Positions 12,301 to 20,500 of a DNA stretch of 64,000 nt are shown one piece after another. The stretch's first letter is position 1. The number at the start of each line of letters is the position of its first letter. A program made the translations under genes and the position numbers. The notes under the pieces are model-generated. The model made no database searches. It was not told the origin of the DNA and saw only the letters and a list, made by a program, of their open reading frames with translations. Source of the DNA: Reticulitermes speratus (Eukaryota; Arthropoda; Insecta; Blattodea; Rhinotermitidae); assembly GCA_021186555.1 (NCBI GenBank), contig JAJKFL010000013.1:43177144-43241143 (forward strand). The letters are read 5' to 3'.

Positions 12301-14945
12301 AGTCATGATTCCGAAGTGAAAAGACTTGAATGGTGCTATACTGATACAGGGCACACAGAATGTACTGATTGTCTGGAGACCACTCCACGTGCTGTGAACA
12401 CAGAAACAGCTGGCAATGATATGCGACTATGCAAATGAGCTGATACAGGACACAAGATGACAAGCAGTGCGATAAAGATGGTGACGAGAAATGTCTATTG
12501 GACTACATAAAATGACTCTTGGGCTAATATAGTGAGTTCTCATTCAACATTGGGGTTACGTTCCTGAAAATTACAATGTAGAGCAAAATAGTGTAGAACA
12601 GAGCATTCTTTGCAATGGAAATTCATAAAAATACCTAAGTCTGGCCTCTGAAGATGCCACCAGCAGCCAGTGAAAACAATGTTTATCTGAGAATTACGGT
12701 TCCAGGATGTGACACTGCTTTGTTGGATTAATGGTGCCTGATATCTTGAAGGAACGCAATGCCTTTGAAATGCCAGGAACTATTCACGAAACGACACAGC
12801 ATCACATCCCAAAGCACTGTAATCCTCAATTACACCGCTGTGCAAACATGAAAACATGCGACATTAATCTGAGTCAAGCCAATGTTCATGGAACTTTTGG
12901 TCACTAGAATTTGTCAACATTAAAGCAAAATGTTGTTGCGAGCACTGTCAAATGAGCACACATTCATCTGAAATTGTCACATGGGTCTCAGGGTTAGAAT
13001 GATTGAGAGTAACACAGGATATGTACAGCCTATTTTAAGGTATTATCCTAGAATCTACCTAATGAGACTCAGGAATACATGAACATCTTCACTCAGCATA
13101 GCCAGTCTCCAAAGCGGTATTCAAATACAGAAATTGCTTAATACAAAGGAACTCTCACTGCTAAACCCTCATCCACAGCACTCAACCTGGCACAAGGCTC
13201 ACAGTTTTGGGTAGTGGAAGCATTACCATGACACGCTACTATACACTGCACTTAACTCGTATCACGCAAGTGTTTGGTTCTATTTTGTTAATCAACAATG
13301 GTGTAGGGTTCAATGATAGAATGATTAATGAACAGTGAATTGGAAAGGATATGGAACGAAGTGACTGTCGCTTAATTGAAGCATAATCCTAGCATTTACT
13401 TCTAAGGGCTGAGAAAAACCTCAGAAACCTTAGAACAGGCAGTGTCATGGCTGGGATTTGAACCAGGAATGTCCCAGATAAATTCTATCATTCATTTGGA
13501 GTGTCTCACACAAATAGAGTTCAGACTTTCAGCTCTGTGCTGTCACCAAAATCAGTCTTCTACAGATGCCTAACATAATACAATCACAACATATCCCTTA
13601 ACGAACATAGTACTAAATTCCTTATTCCATTCAGACCAGAAACACATCAATCGTACTGTGTTCTTGAAGCAGAATGTAGTACAGTACAGGAAATTCTGAC
13701 CAGAATTCTTGGGACTTTCTGGATAAGTGGCTGTTCTGCAATTTGTAGCACCATGCCCAAAACATACTATAACATGTACAAAAATTACAGTAAATAAATA
13801 AATAACTGTTATACATTCAAAATTAAGGCATGTTTCGTTAAGTAACCGCAATTACAAAGCATCATCCACATCATGTGAGCAGACATAATCAAAACAACAT
13901 GAAAACAAAGCACTGGCCCAAGAATTACCTCGTGCTAATTTTAAATTTATTTGTTCTCAAACATAATCAATTTTCAGAGTATTCTGGATACCGAGACACC
14001 AGATAAAAGAACCCATACCTCTAAGCAGAACTCTGTATTTCTATATATTAATGAAGACAAATTCATTTAAAGTTCCTCAGACCAATACAAGCCATTTAAA
14101 TGCAAAATCTGAGGTTATTACACCAGTGCTGATGAAGGTGCAAGGCTACTGGAATATCATGCTGTGTTGACAAGTAAGTAGTACCCAACGTTTCAAAGGC
14201 ATATGTCGGTTTCATCTTCAGATTCAAATGGAACAAGAGATGAAATATACTGCTTTACAGTGAATATGAAGGCATTGCACTCCTTTCACGCGTTGGTAAC
14301 TATTTACCAGTTGGTATGGCATAATATGCCACAAGACTTGAATCTTCAACCATTTCAAGGTACATAACCTCAACACTGATTATTTACTTTGTATCAATCA
14401 CTAAACCGAAAGGATAAAGTGAAGAAAATAGACTGGGTTCTCCAACTACAGCACATTCCAGGATTATATCCTAAACCACAGTGCTCTCTTGATTAGGTTT
14501 GTTACGATCTTATGGCATGTTAGGTTAGGCCAGACCTTAGGAAAAGCCGAATATTCGCAATTCTGCCGAACCTAAGTAGCACATATGCAACTGCAATCTT
14601 CTCACACCATCCTACATTTCGTCCTTCATAATCTTACGTGCGCCCTCACACTGACTCAGGTGGTGAAATGAAATTTATATTTGCTATTACACATGACAGT
14701 GCTCACAAGTTCCATTCTTTTGAACATCAGGCAGACTTAAAAGGTAATAAAATGGTTGTTTCTTGGTAAATACGACAGTGGTAACTTACTTCGATAACGT
14801 TAACACAAGAGAAGATATGGCACTGATCAAATGTGCGCGAGTTCCTAACGGTTAATTTATTTTCAACACAATATGCAACTTTGTCCCCATTAGGGGAAAA
14901 TCGGCAGAGATTACCAGTAACTCTTATTACATTAAAATTACTCAT
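253..14945 (-). CDS. WRAP73: WRAP73 (WDR8) WD-repeat protein, N-terminal five exons, 3' end outside window
   Basis: Five minus-strand exons (14945-14790, 12391-12209, 9259-9083, 6285-6049, 379-253) all have GT/AG borders and join in frame (156, 183, 177, 237 and 127 nt), giving 293 codons before the gene leaves the window. The protein matches the recalled WRAP73 family along its length: an N-terminal FSPNGDKVAYCVENKL segment, then HVEWSPDNQYILCALY, WWSPDSRHILTCAEFH, VSICIWSLVSQSVNYIKG, a WAPSGQFLALNCFDDK blade and RLLNHINWQPVVEF. Known role of the family: beta-propeller protein of centrosomes and spindle poles, partner of SSX2IP, needed for centriolar satellites and spindle anchoring. The start is the ATG at 14945 (MSNFNV), which aligns with the human MNFSEV start; an in-frame ATG six codons upstream is less likely. 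Introns are 2-6 kb and repeat-rich. No breaks seen. Confidence 0.93.
698..886. mobile_element. Foldback/MITE-like element with CTTCTGGGATGTGA ends
   Basis: Long imperfect inverted repeat: the left end GTCTTCTGGGATGTGATG is answered by CATCACATCCCAGAAGAC-like sequence at the right (about 868-886), with further pairing inward (TTCATTCTCCAAGA with TCTTGAGAATGAA). The same end motif recurs at 8489, 10258, 12712-12815, 33388-33575 and 39750-39985, so it is a dispersed family. No coding capacity. Confidence 0.65.
934..1107. mobile_element. pogo/Tigger-type MITE with TA target duplication
   Basis: 174 bp bounded by CAGTAAAACCCC and GGGGTTTTACTG and flanked by TA on both sides. Internal A/T-rich repeats of GATTTAGTG. 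Terminal sequence is of the pogo/Tigger type in the Tc1/mariner superfamily. Non-autonomous, no ORF. Confidence 0.85.
1345..1575 (-). mobile_element. tRNA-derived SINE, family A, reversed
   Basis: On the minus strand a degenerate tRNA head (B box-like GGTTCAATTCCCA, from bases near 1510-1525) is followed by the family A tail seen elsewhere: CTAGTG, GAGGG, TAAATGGAGCT. Related copies are at 3992-4200, 18049-18150, 32941-33180, 49278-49379 and 55862-55995. Confidence 0.65.
2035..2106. repeat. About 30-bp repeat x3 beside the 114-bp satellite
   Basis: Three tandem copies starting CCTGAATTA(C/T)AT, each ending in AAAGA(T/C)(T/C)CA. A relative of the last copy (AGTCTTTAAATGTAATTGA) flanks the second 114-bp array at about 31975, in reverse orientation. 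Confidence 0.75.
2107..3585. repeat. 114-bp satellite array, copy 1 (in WRAP73 intron 4)
   Basis: About 13 units; GTACCGCGCAGTAAACACAC recurs exactly every 114 bp (for example 2221 and 2335). Units differ by a few substitutions. The right flank (GGGCAGAACGTAGAAT then GGCTGTAAAAGGGTTA) is also found, diverged and inverted, beside the second array at 30255-31975. Confidence 0.95.
3992..4232 (+). mobile_element. tRNA-derived SINE, family A, ending in a perfect inverted repeat
   Basis: A box-like GGGATAGCTCAGTTAG head, then GTGAAGTTGACCACTTGCC and AGTGTCAAGGTTAAAAATAA tail. The last 40 or so bases are mirrored: 4136-4180 pairs with 4190-4232. This suggests an inverted partial duplication of the SINE tail, or two copies joined tail to tail. 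Confidence 0.7.
5241..5285 (+). other. Hammerhead-like hairpin motif (CGATGATGGC...GCCGAAACG)
   Basis: CGATGATGGCTC, loop, GAGCCGAAACGCGTTGG. It matches a motif recurring through the window: (C/T)TGATGA or CTGAAGA, a hairpin, then GAAAC. See the finding on this motif. Confidence 0.45.
5799..5945. mobile_element. Foldback element with hairpin motif
   Basis: Outer arms AAGTCTTTTGGGTTTTTACC and its complement at 5924-5943, inner arms TTTTTTGGTAAGAAACC and its complement, enclosing CCTGAAGATGGG...CCCGAAACGTTGG. About 147 bp, no coding capacity. Confidence 0.8.
6049..6285 (-). CDS. WRAP73: WRAP73 exon 4
   Basis: 79 codons from QIACVRLSRVEGFSW to NCFDDK, phase 0. Acceptor TTGTTCCAG, donor AAG|GTGAGT. 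Contains the CMAWAPSGQFLAL blade. Confidence 0.9.
6286..8490. other. WRAP73 intron 3, left part, no gene seen
   Basis: A/T-rich intronic sequence. Short open stretches here (for example 8191-8514) have no recognisable domain and no splice support on the plus strand. Confidence 0.6.
8491..8980. repeat. 32-bp minisatellite in WRAP73 intron 3
   Basis: About 15 units containing GTGATGTCATGTAAGGGTTA then CCAACGGTTCAT; unit length 32 bp with minor substitutions. The first unit is continuous with CTTCTGGGATGTGATGTC, the terminal motif of the foldback family, so the array seems to have started at such an element end. Confidence 0.95.
9083..9259 (-). CDS. WRAP73: WRAP73 exon 3
   Basis: 59 codons, VSICIWSLVSQ to SWDLKK, phase 0. 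Acceptor TTGACAG, donor AAG|GTGAAT. The LAFSADGRWLAVV and DCVSIFSTSWDL segments match the human GITFTRDGRYMAL and DYVSIFVCSDWQL regions as recalled. Confidence 0.92.
9811..10225 (+). pseudogene. Decayed transposon-type ORF fragment (transposase-like, class unknown)
   Basis: A 137-codon reading frame whose first part (PWKDTCNKCHLFHIKASG, then HQPHLKTEKPRKTV) has a CxxC and charged-helix pattern seen in uncharacterised transposon proteins of insects. A second frame carries MRIYNKGIHDLQNNLGYSYV followed by WDET. The two parts are in different frames, so it is a relic. It lies in WRAP73 intron 2, antisense. Its right side runs into a foldback end (CATCACATCCCAGAAGACTT at 10254). Class assignment is not possible by eye. 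Confidence 0.35.
11740..12125. mobile_element. Foldback element with paired hairpin motifs
   Basis: Left motif (reverse) TGTTTCTGCCCTGCAAGGCC then ATCTTCAGGG at about 11819-11850; right motif CCCTGAAGATGG then GGGCCGAAACATGTAGG at about 12044-12080. The outer arms pair only partially (TTTTAATAAAACTTAACTGA near 11716 against TTTATTTTATTGG near 12107). Confidence 0.5.
12209..12391 (-). CDS. WRAP73: WRAP73 exon 2
   Basis: 61 codons, HVEWSPDNQY to TCAEFH, phase 0 at both ends. Acceptor TTCACAG and donor CAC|GTAAGT. Holds two WD blades with the WSPD turn typical of the family. Confidence 0.92.
12480..14780. other. WRAP73 intron 1: degenerate repeats, no gene
   Basis: Contains another foldback relative (12705-12815: AGGATGTGACACTGC ... 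CAGCATCACATCCCAAAG), a degraded tRNA-SINE-like B box in reverse (TTTGAACCAGGA near 13456) and a hairpin motif near 14190-14225. No exon recognised on either strand. Confidence 0.55.
14790..14945 (-). CDS. WRAP73: WRAP73 exon 1
   Basis: Codes 52 residues from MSNFNV to CVNVIE. The donor GAA|GTAAGT follows at 14789. Ends in phase 0. A partial copy of its 5' part lies about 840 bp further upstream (15716-15781). Confidence 0.9.
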
Positions 14946-15150
14946 TACAATGAACGTTAGCAATCCTCCTACAAGACTTCACAATCCTGCAGTCCCAGTC
15001 TTTTTGATAAACTACATCGCACGAGATCACCACCACACTGTACATTAAAAATGGCGCCATCTGCCCATCCGGACCAAGAGCGATCCGTGATCAGGAGAAC
15101 CAACAGCACGATTGTAACCTTATAACCACAGATGAAATTGTCCATTGTCA

Positions 15151-15423
15151 TTAATTACTAATCCACATGGCTTTATATGCCAGTTCGGGGGATAAGACAT
15201 CCTTTTTTCCACAAATTTCCAATTCTCCCCAGACATTTCCTTCTTTTAAGGGTAACTTTTGATTTACAAGCTTTTTCTTTTTCGTAAGTTGATGAAATGC
15301 CCTCTTTCTCTGCTTTGCTATCGTTAAGTACTTGCAAGGCCATTCACATGGCTCAGGTGCATAGTATGACAAAACATGGCTGGAATTCTTGTGTTTTTCA
15401 GGAATTTCGATTTTGATTTCTTA
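15151..15423 (-). CDS. Unrecognised open segment, possible terminal exon
   Basis: About 88 open codons on the minus strand, with no ATG start in frame, ending ...LAYKAMWISN and a stop at 15151. The composition looks protein-like (KQRKRAFHQLTKKKK, LPLKEGNVWGELEICG) but I recognise no family. An AG-preceded upstream limit near 15424 could be a splice acceptor. It could equally be chance; no upstream exon was found. Confidence 0.2.
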
Positions 15424-15715
15424 TGTCTTTAAAATCATTCCTCAACAACTATTCTGTTACTCCCCGAAGCGTAAATAAAAAAACAACGATCTACAAGGCA
15501 CCGCCGAGGCCAAGAACCGACCACGTTTGTGTTCTCAACTTGGACGCGAGTTGCATTTCCACAACGCTGAACTCAACATGCATATAGTTTCATGTGAGAA
15601 GTGACAATGCGTGTATTGCAAATGGGAAATGTAGCTCCACGTGTGTTCATATTCTATCCTAATCAGATGTAAATTTCTTTAGCGGGAACTGTTATTTTAA
15701 ACCTGCAACGAACGT

Positions 15716-15781
15716 GCAACTTTGTCCCCATTAGGGGAAAATTGGCAGAGATTATCAGTAACTCTTATTACATTAAAATTG
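15716..15781 (-). pseudogene. Partial duplicate of WRAP73 exon 1
   Basis: About 65 bp nearly identical to 14874-14940 (shared CAACTTTGTCCCCATTAGGG, then GGCAGAGATTA and AACTCTTATTACATTAAAAT). Read on the minus strand it gives NFNVIRVTDNLCQFSPNGDK, but the ATG is replaced and no donor follows. A dead fragment made by local duplication. Confidence 0.85.
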
Positions 15782-16324
15782 CAGTCTTTGAAACTGTCCA
15801 CTGTTTTCACACAGATGTTTACGTATGAAAGTTATCACACTGCAGAAAGCCTTTTTATTTCAGCACATCAATAACATTACATACCTTATACAGGACCGGC
15901 CCGACACGTGGAGCCACCTGCGTTCTTTTCAACCGATATTCTTTAAACTTTTTCGGCCTAGGACAGAACTGGTGAACATTCTTGAGGTAGCTTGACCAAA
16001 TAGCGCATAATTTTCGGAGAAATTGCTTCGCGTGTGCTAACCTGAGTTTACTGGCATCATATTTCCGATTATTTCAGTGACGTCTTAGCGAGCTGGGAAG
16101 CTGTGTGTGTTTGGAGACATTGGTCCACGAATTTTGAAGTAGAGATCACTAATTAATGTGACAACAGTAAATTGAGACACGAGAGGTTCTATCGATTATC
16201 CAAACGCGCCTATCGATCCTACTGTATCGGCGACAGGCAATGCAAAACTATACAATTATCAGTGCCAGCCGCGTTGAAAGGAACGGATGACGTTACGCAC
16301 CGCACCCAAGATGGAAGTAAATGA

Positions 16325-16550
16325 TAGCGGTCAATGCCTTAAGGCTTATTGTGCAATCCTGTGATGAAGATGATTAGTTTTTTCGTTTTTCCGTGTAATG
16401 GAGCTCCAGTGGAATGAAATTGGCAGGGGAAAACCGAAGTACTCGGGGAAAAACCTGTCCCAGTGACACTTTGTCCACCACAAATCCCACATGGACTGAC
16501 CGGGCTCGCGACTAACCGCCTGAGCCATGGCACTGTGACTGGGTTTTTAA
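16325..16550 (-). mobile_element. tRNA-derived SINE, family B, reversed
   Basis: The minus strand begins with a tRNA-like head (CCATGGCTCAGGCGGTTAG), followed by the body. On the plus strand the body reads GGAGCTCCAGTGGAATGAAA, GGCAGGGGAAAACCGAAGTA, CTCGGGGAAAAACCTGTCCC. This body segment is the apparent parent of the 92-bp satellite at 18.8-29.6 kb. A second, better preserved copy lies at 42121-42408. Confidence 0.85.
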
Positions 16551-17000
16551 ATTTGTTTACTTTTTTATTTATTTTATTCTTCTATTTTCCTTCATTGTTC
16601 TCGCTTTATTCTACACATGTTTCCCATCATTCTCACCTCCCTGCACTCGGTAGTGACTTAACCGTCCCGTGGCCAGTTTCACCTAGATACACCCCTAAGG
16701 TTCTTAATGTTCTCTCTCTCCCCGCTCCCTTAAGCTGTTTCAACCCCATTGGCTGTCATCCAGTCCCTCCCCACGCCTTCCCCTATAAACGGCGTACTGT
16801 CTTGCCGGCTTTTTCTCCTTCTTGGACTCTTGACCCTTAAAGATGAGACCGATACGTTCTCCCGAATCGTCGGTAAAGGATTACCACTCGACGCTGCGTA
16901 ATACCCCAGAAGAGCGCAGATCACATCAACATCGCGACGGAAGCCTGAAATCACACTAGGCACAGTTGGTCACCGTGGTGTCTACGAGACCGGGCCGTAT

Positions 17001-17180
17001 GGTCACGTGGCACCTAGATACCGGAAGTATGGTCACATGGGACCTAGATACCGGAAGTACGGTCACGTGGTATCTAGATACCGGACGTATGGTCACGTGG
17101 CACCTAGATACCGGAAGTATGGTCACATGGGACCTAGATACCGGAAGTACGGTCACGTGGCATCTAGATACCGGAAGTCC
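17001..17180. promoter_or_regulatory. Six 30-bp repeats with paired E-box-type and ETS-type sites, upstream of NLR-like gene
   Basis: Six exact-length units. Each has GGTCACGTGG or GGTCACATGG (CACGTG/CACATG E-box) followed by CTAGATACCGGAAGTA (ETS core CCGGAAGT; one unit has CCGGACGT). Units 1-3 are repeated almost exactly as units 4-6, so a 90-bp block was duplicated. The last unit ends 226 bp before the ATG at 17407. A promoter or enhancer role is inference from motif content and position. Confidence 0.6.
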
Positions 17181-17406
17181 CGAAGGCACTGCCGCTGGGA
17201 TTTCTTTCGGCTCGATGTCGTTCGTTCGGTAACTCTCGATTATTTTCGGTTTAATTCGCAGTACTGTGCGCTGTCTTGAAGCAAACACCGAGATTTGATA
17301 TCGGTCACCGCATTTACTGTCATATCAGTTGTTCAAGCGTCACGTGTCAGTGCGCAGCTAGCAGCGAGGGATAGGCGACGTCGGCAGCCTGCAGTCAGGA
17401 ACGGCG

Positions 17407-17571
17407 ATGGAGGTCCAGATGGGTAACTGCAAGACCTGCGTGGTTGTCACCAGTGTCCATTGTCCTCTAAGTGCAGCTCTGAACGGTAAAGAATGGTTCT
17501 GGGGCGTGGTACTGATCTCTCTGCTTATAATCGGCTGTGTGGAGTCAAACCCAGGACCACGCTCAAACGAG
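17407..17571 (+). CDS. NLR-like exon 1: hydrophobic leader ending in a 2A-like VESNPGP motif
   Basis: ATG in good context (GGCGATGG), 55 codons, then donor GAG|GTAATT in phase 0. Residues 31-43 (FWGVVLISLLIIG) form a signal-like hydrophobic stretch directly followed by CVESNPGP. Known: the 2A consensus is D(V/I)ExNPGP, where the ribosome skips the last Gly-Pro bond; here the first D is C. 2A-like leaders are known at the N-termini of sea urchin NLRs and of some non-LTR retrotransposon ORFs, so a retrotransposon origin of this piece is the main alternative. Confidence 0.6.
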
Positions 17572-20500
17572 GTAATTTTAAAAGTCGAACGTTTTGCACA
17601 GTCCCCTGTATCTGCTTTAAAATTGTATAATCCGCGCAACTGTGTACAGAATCAAAATAGGACAGGCAATTTCTTACTGAAGACAAAGATTTAACTGCAT
17701 AAGCGTATATTATTATTATTATTATTATTAGGCTTAATATTACGTTCTAAGTGTGGCTATACCCACCTGAAAGGGATAGAATTTACTCAAATAAAGCGCT
17801 TTTGTGATGGCAGTGATGAACTTAAGGGTTTCAAACAACATTAAATTAATTGTTCGAGCAAGCATTGCCCAAGGGAAGTTCTGTACAGTCCTGCACAACA
17901 AATCTGTTACAGTTGCACACCGAAATAAATGGTACAGATGAAGGAAGTAGTTGGAGTCTACAAAGCCCAGCGCCTATAAGTAAAACTAAGGTAAACAGCA
18001 AACGCGAAGTTGGTCAAGTACATGGTACTAACAATAGGGGAGGGTAGAAAAGGTATCATCCCACTCATTCTTAACCTCGGCAATAGATGGAAGTGAGGGG
18101 TTCTCTTCACGCTCCAGCCGCTTTAAACCCAGGGAAAACCCCGAGTACCCGTTCAGTAAGAGGCTGGGGTGGGTCGTCGCAGAGCCGGTCTGGCTCTTTT
18201 GGCGAAAATTTGTTTTGTGGTAGAAATAGACTTTGAAATAGGAACGCTGTTTCACTTTATATTCACCGTGCATCTTTTTATAATTGAATTATTTGTACCA
18301 ACAAACGCACTGAGACAGTTTTTTCACTGTTTTCTTTATTATAAGGATGCCCCAATACGCATTTCGGCAGTTATTCTGCCATCATCAGGGGGTATTTTAA
18401 GTGAGTTTTTTACATAGACCAATTCTTTGGTTAAGTCATAACTTTCATCATACGATGTCGTAAATACTGACTCACTGTTATGACGTAACCAAAGAATTGG
18501 TCTATGTAAAAAAACTCACTTAAAATACCCCCTGATGATGGCAGAATAACTGCCGAAATGTGTATTGCGACATCGTAATAATAAAGAAAACAGTGAAAAA
18601 ACTGTCTTAGTGCATTTGTTGGTACAAATGATTCAATTAGGAACGCTGTGTAAAGTCTGGGAATGCCTTGCGATAACAACAGTCTTATATACAAACGCAA
18701 AAGTGACCTTGTAGGTTACTACAAATATCATGAAGGTAAGGGTAAAAATACATCAAGTAAGCGTTACATATTGTATGTGTATGTTGTTTAACGACACTCT
18801 TAGTTGCTGAAGTTATACAGCGTCGGTGCTAGATAAAAGAATGAGTATGGAGCGTTGGTGGAATGATACTGACAGGGGAAAACTGAAGTACTGGGAGAGA
18901 AACATTATACAGCGTTGGTGGTAGATGTATGAATGAGTATGGAGCATTGGTGGAATGATACTGACAGGGGAAAACTGAAGTACTGGGAGAGAAACATTAT
19001 ACAGCGTTGGTGGTAGATGTATGAATGAGTATAGAGCATTGGTGGAATGATACTGACAGGGGAAAACTGGAGTACTGGGAGAGAAACATTATACAGCGTC
19101 TGTGGTAGATGTATGAATGAGTATAGAGCATTGGTGGAATGATACTGACAGGGTAAAACTGAAGTACTGGGAGAGAAACATTATACAGCGTTGGTGGTAG
19201 ATGTATGAATGAGTATGAGCATTGGTGGAATGATACTGACAGGGTAAAACTGAAGTACTGGAGAGAAACATTATACAGCGTTGGTGGTAGATGAATGAAT
19301 GGAGTATGGAGCATTGGTGGAATGATACTGACAGGGGAAACTGAAGTACTGGGAAAAACATTATACAGCGTCTGTGTGAGTAAGATGAATGAATGAGTGT
19401 GGAGCATTGGTGGAATGATACTGACAGGGGAAAATGAAGTACTGGGAGAAAAACATTATACAGCGTCGGTGGTAATGAATGAATAGTATGGACATTGGTG
19501 GAATGATAGGGACGGGAAACTGAAGTACTGGGAGAGAAACATTATACGCGTGGGGTAGAGATGAATGAGTATAGAGCATTGGTGAATGATACGACAGGGA
19601 AAATGAAGTACTGGGAAGAAACATTAACAGCGTTGGGTGAAGAATGAATGAGTATGGAGCATTGGTGAATGATACTGACAGGGAAAACTGAAGTACTGGG
19701 AGAAACATTAATAGCTTGGGTAGATGATGAAATGAGTATGGAGCATGGTGAATGATACGCAGGGAAAACTGAAGTACTGGGAGAGAAACATTATACAGCG
19801 TTGGTGTAGATGTATGAATGAGTATGGAGCATTGGTGGAATGATACTGACAGGGAAAACTGAAGTACTGGGAGAAAACATTATACAGCGTTGGTGGTAGA
19901 TGTATGAATGATATGAGCATTGGTGGAATGATACTGACAGGGGAAAACTGAAGTACTGGGAGAGAAACATTATACAGCGTTGGTGTAGATGATGAATGAG
20001 TATATGAGCATTGGTGGAATGATACTGACAGGGGAAAACTGAAGTACTGGGAGAGAAACATTACAGCGTTGGTGGTAGATGATGAATGAGTATGAGCATT
20101 GGTGGAATGATACGACAGGGGAAAACTGAAGTACTGGGAGAGAAACATTATACAGCGTTGGTGGTAGATGTAATGAGTTGGCATTGGTGATGATACGACA
20201 GGAATGAAAAGAGAAATAGGTGTGGTATGATAATGATAGCATGTGATATGCGGAAAACTGAGTACGAAGAAACATACAGTTGTGAGAGAGAATAGTTGAG
20301 CATGGTGGAAAGACGGAAATGAATACGGAACATCTGGAAGAAGAGTTGGCATTGTGAATATCTGAAGGAAAACGAGTACTGGAGAAAACATCAGCGTTTG
20401 AGATGAGATGAATGGACATTGTGGAATGTACGCAGGAAAGAATATGAGAGACATTATCTGTGAGATGTATGAATGAGTATAGAGCATTGGTGAATGATAC

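Larger units (their letters stand above)
14946..16980. other. Head-to-head intergenic region between WRAP73 and the NLR-like gene
   Basis: About 2 kb upstream of WRAP73 (minus) and of the NLR-like gene (plus). Contains ATGGCGCCAT at about 15051, a palindromic element common near insect promoters, and a duplicated fragment of WRAP73 exon 1. The 5' UTR exons and start sites of both genes were not located. Confidence 0.5.

Noticed and set aside
17007-17279. Repeat peptide ORF (PRYRKYGH units)
   Set aside because: Translation of the 30-bp E-box/ETS repeat; unit length divisible by 3 makes it open by default.
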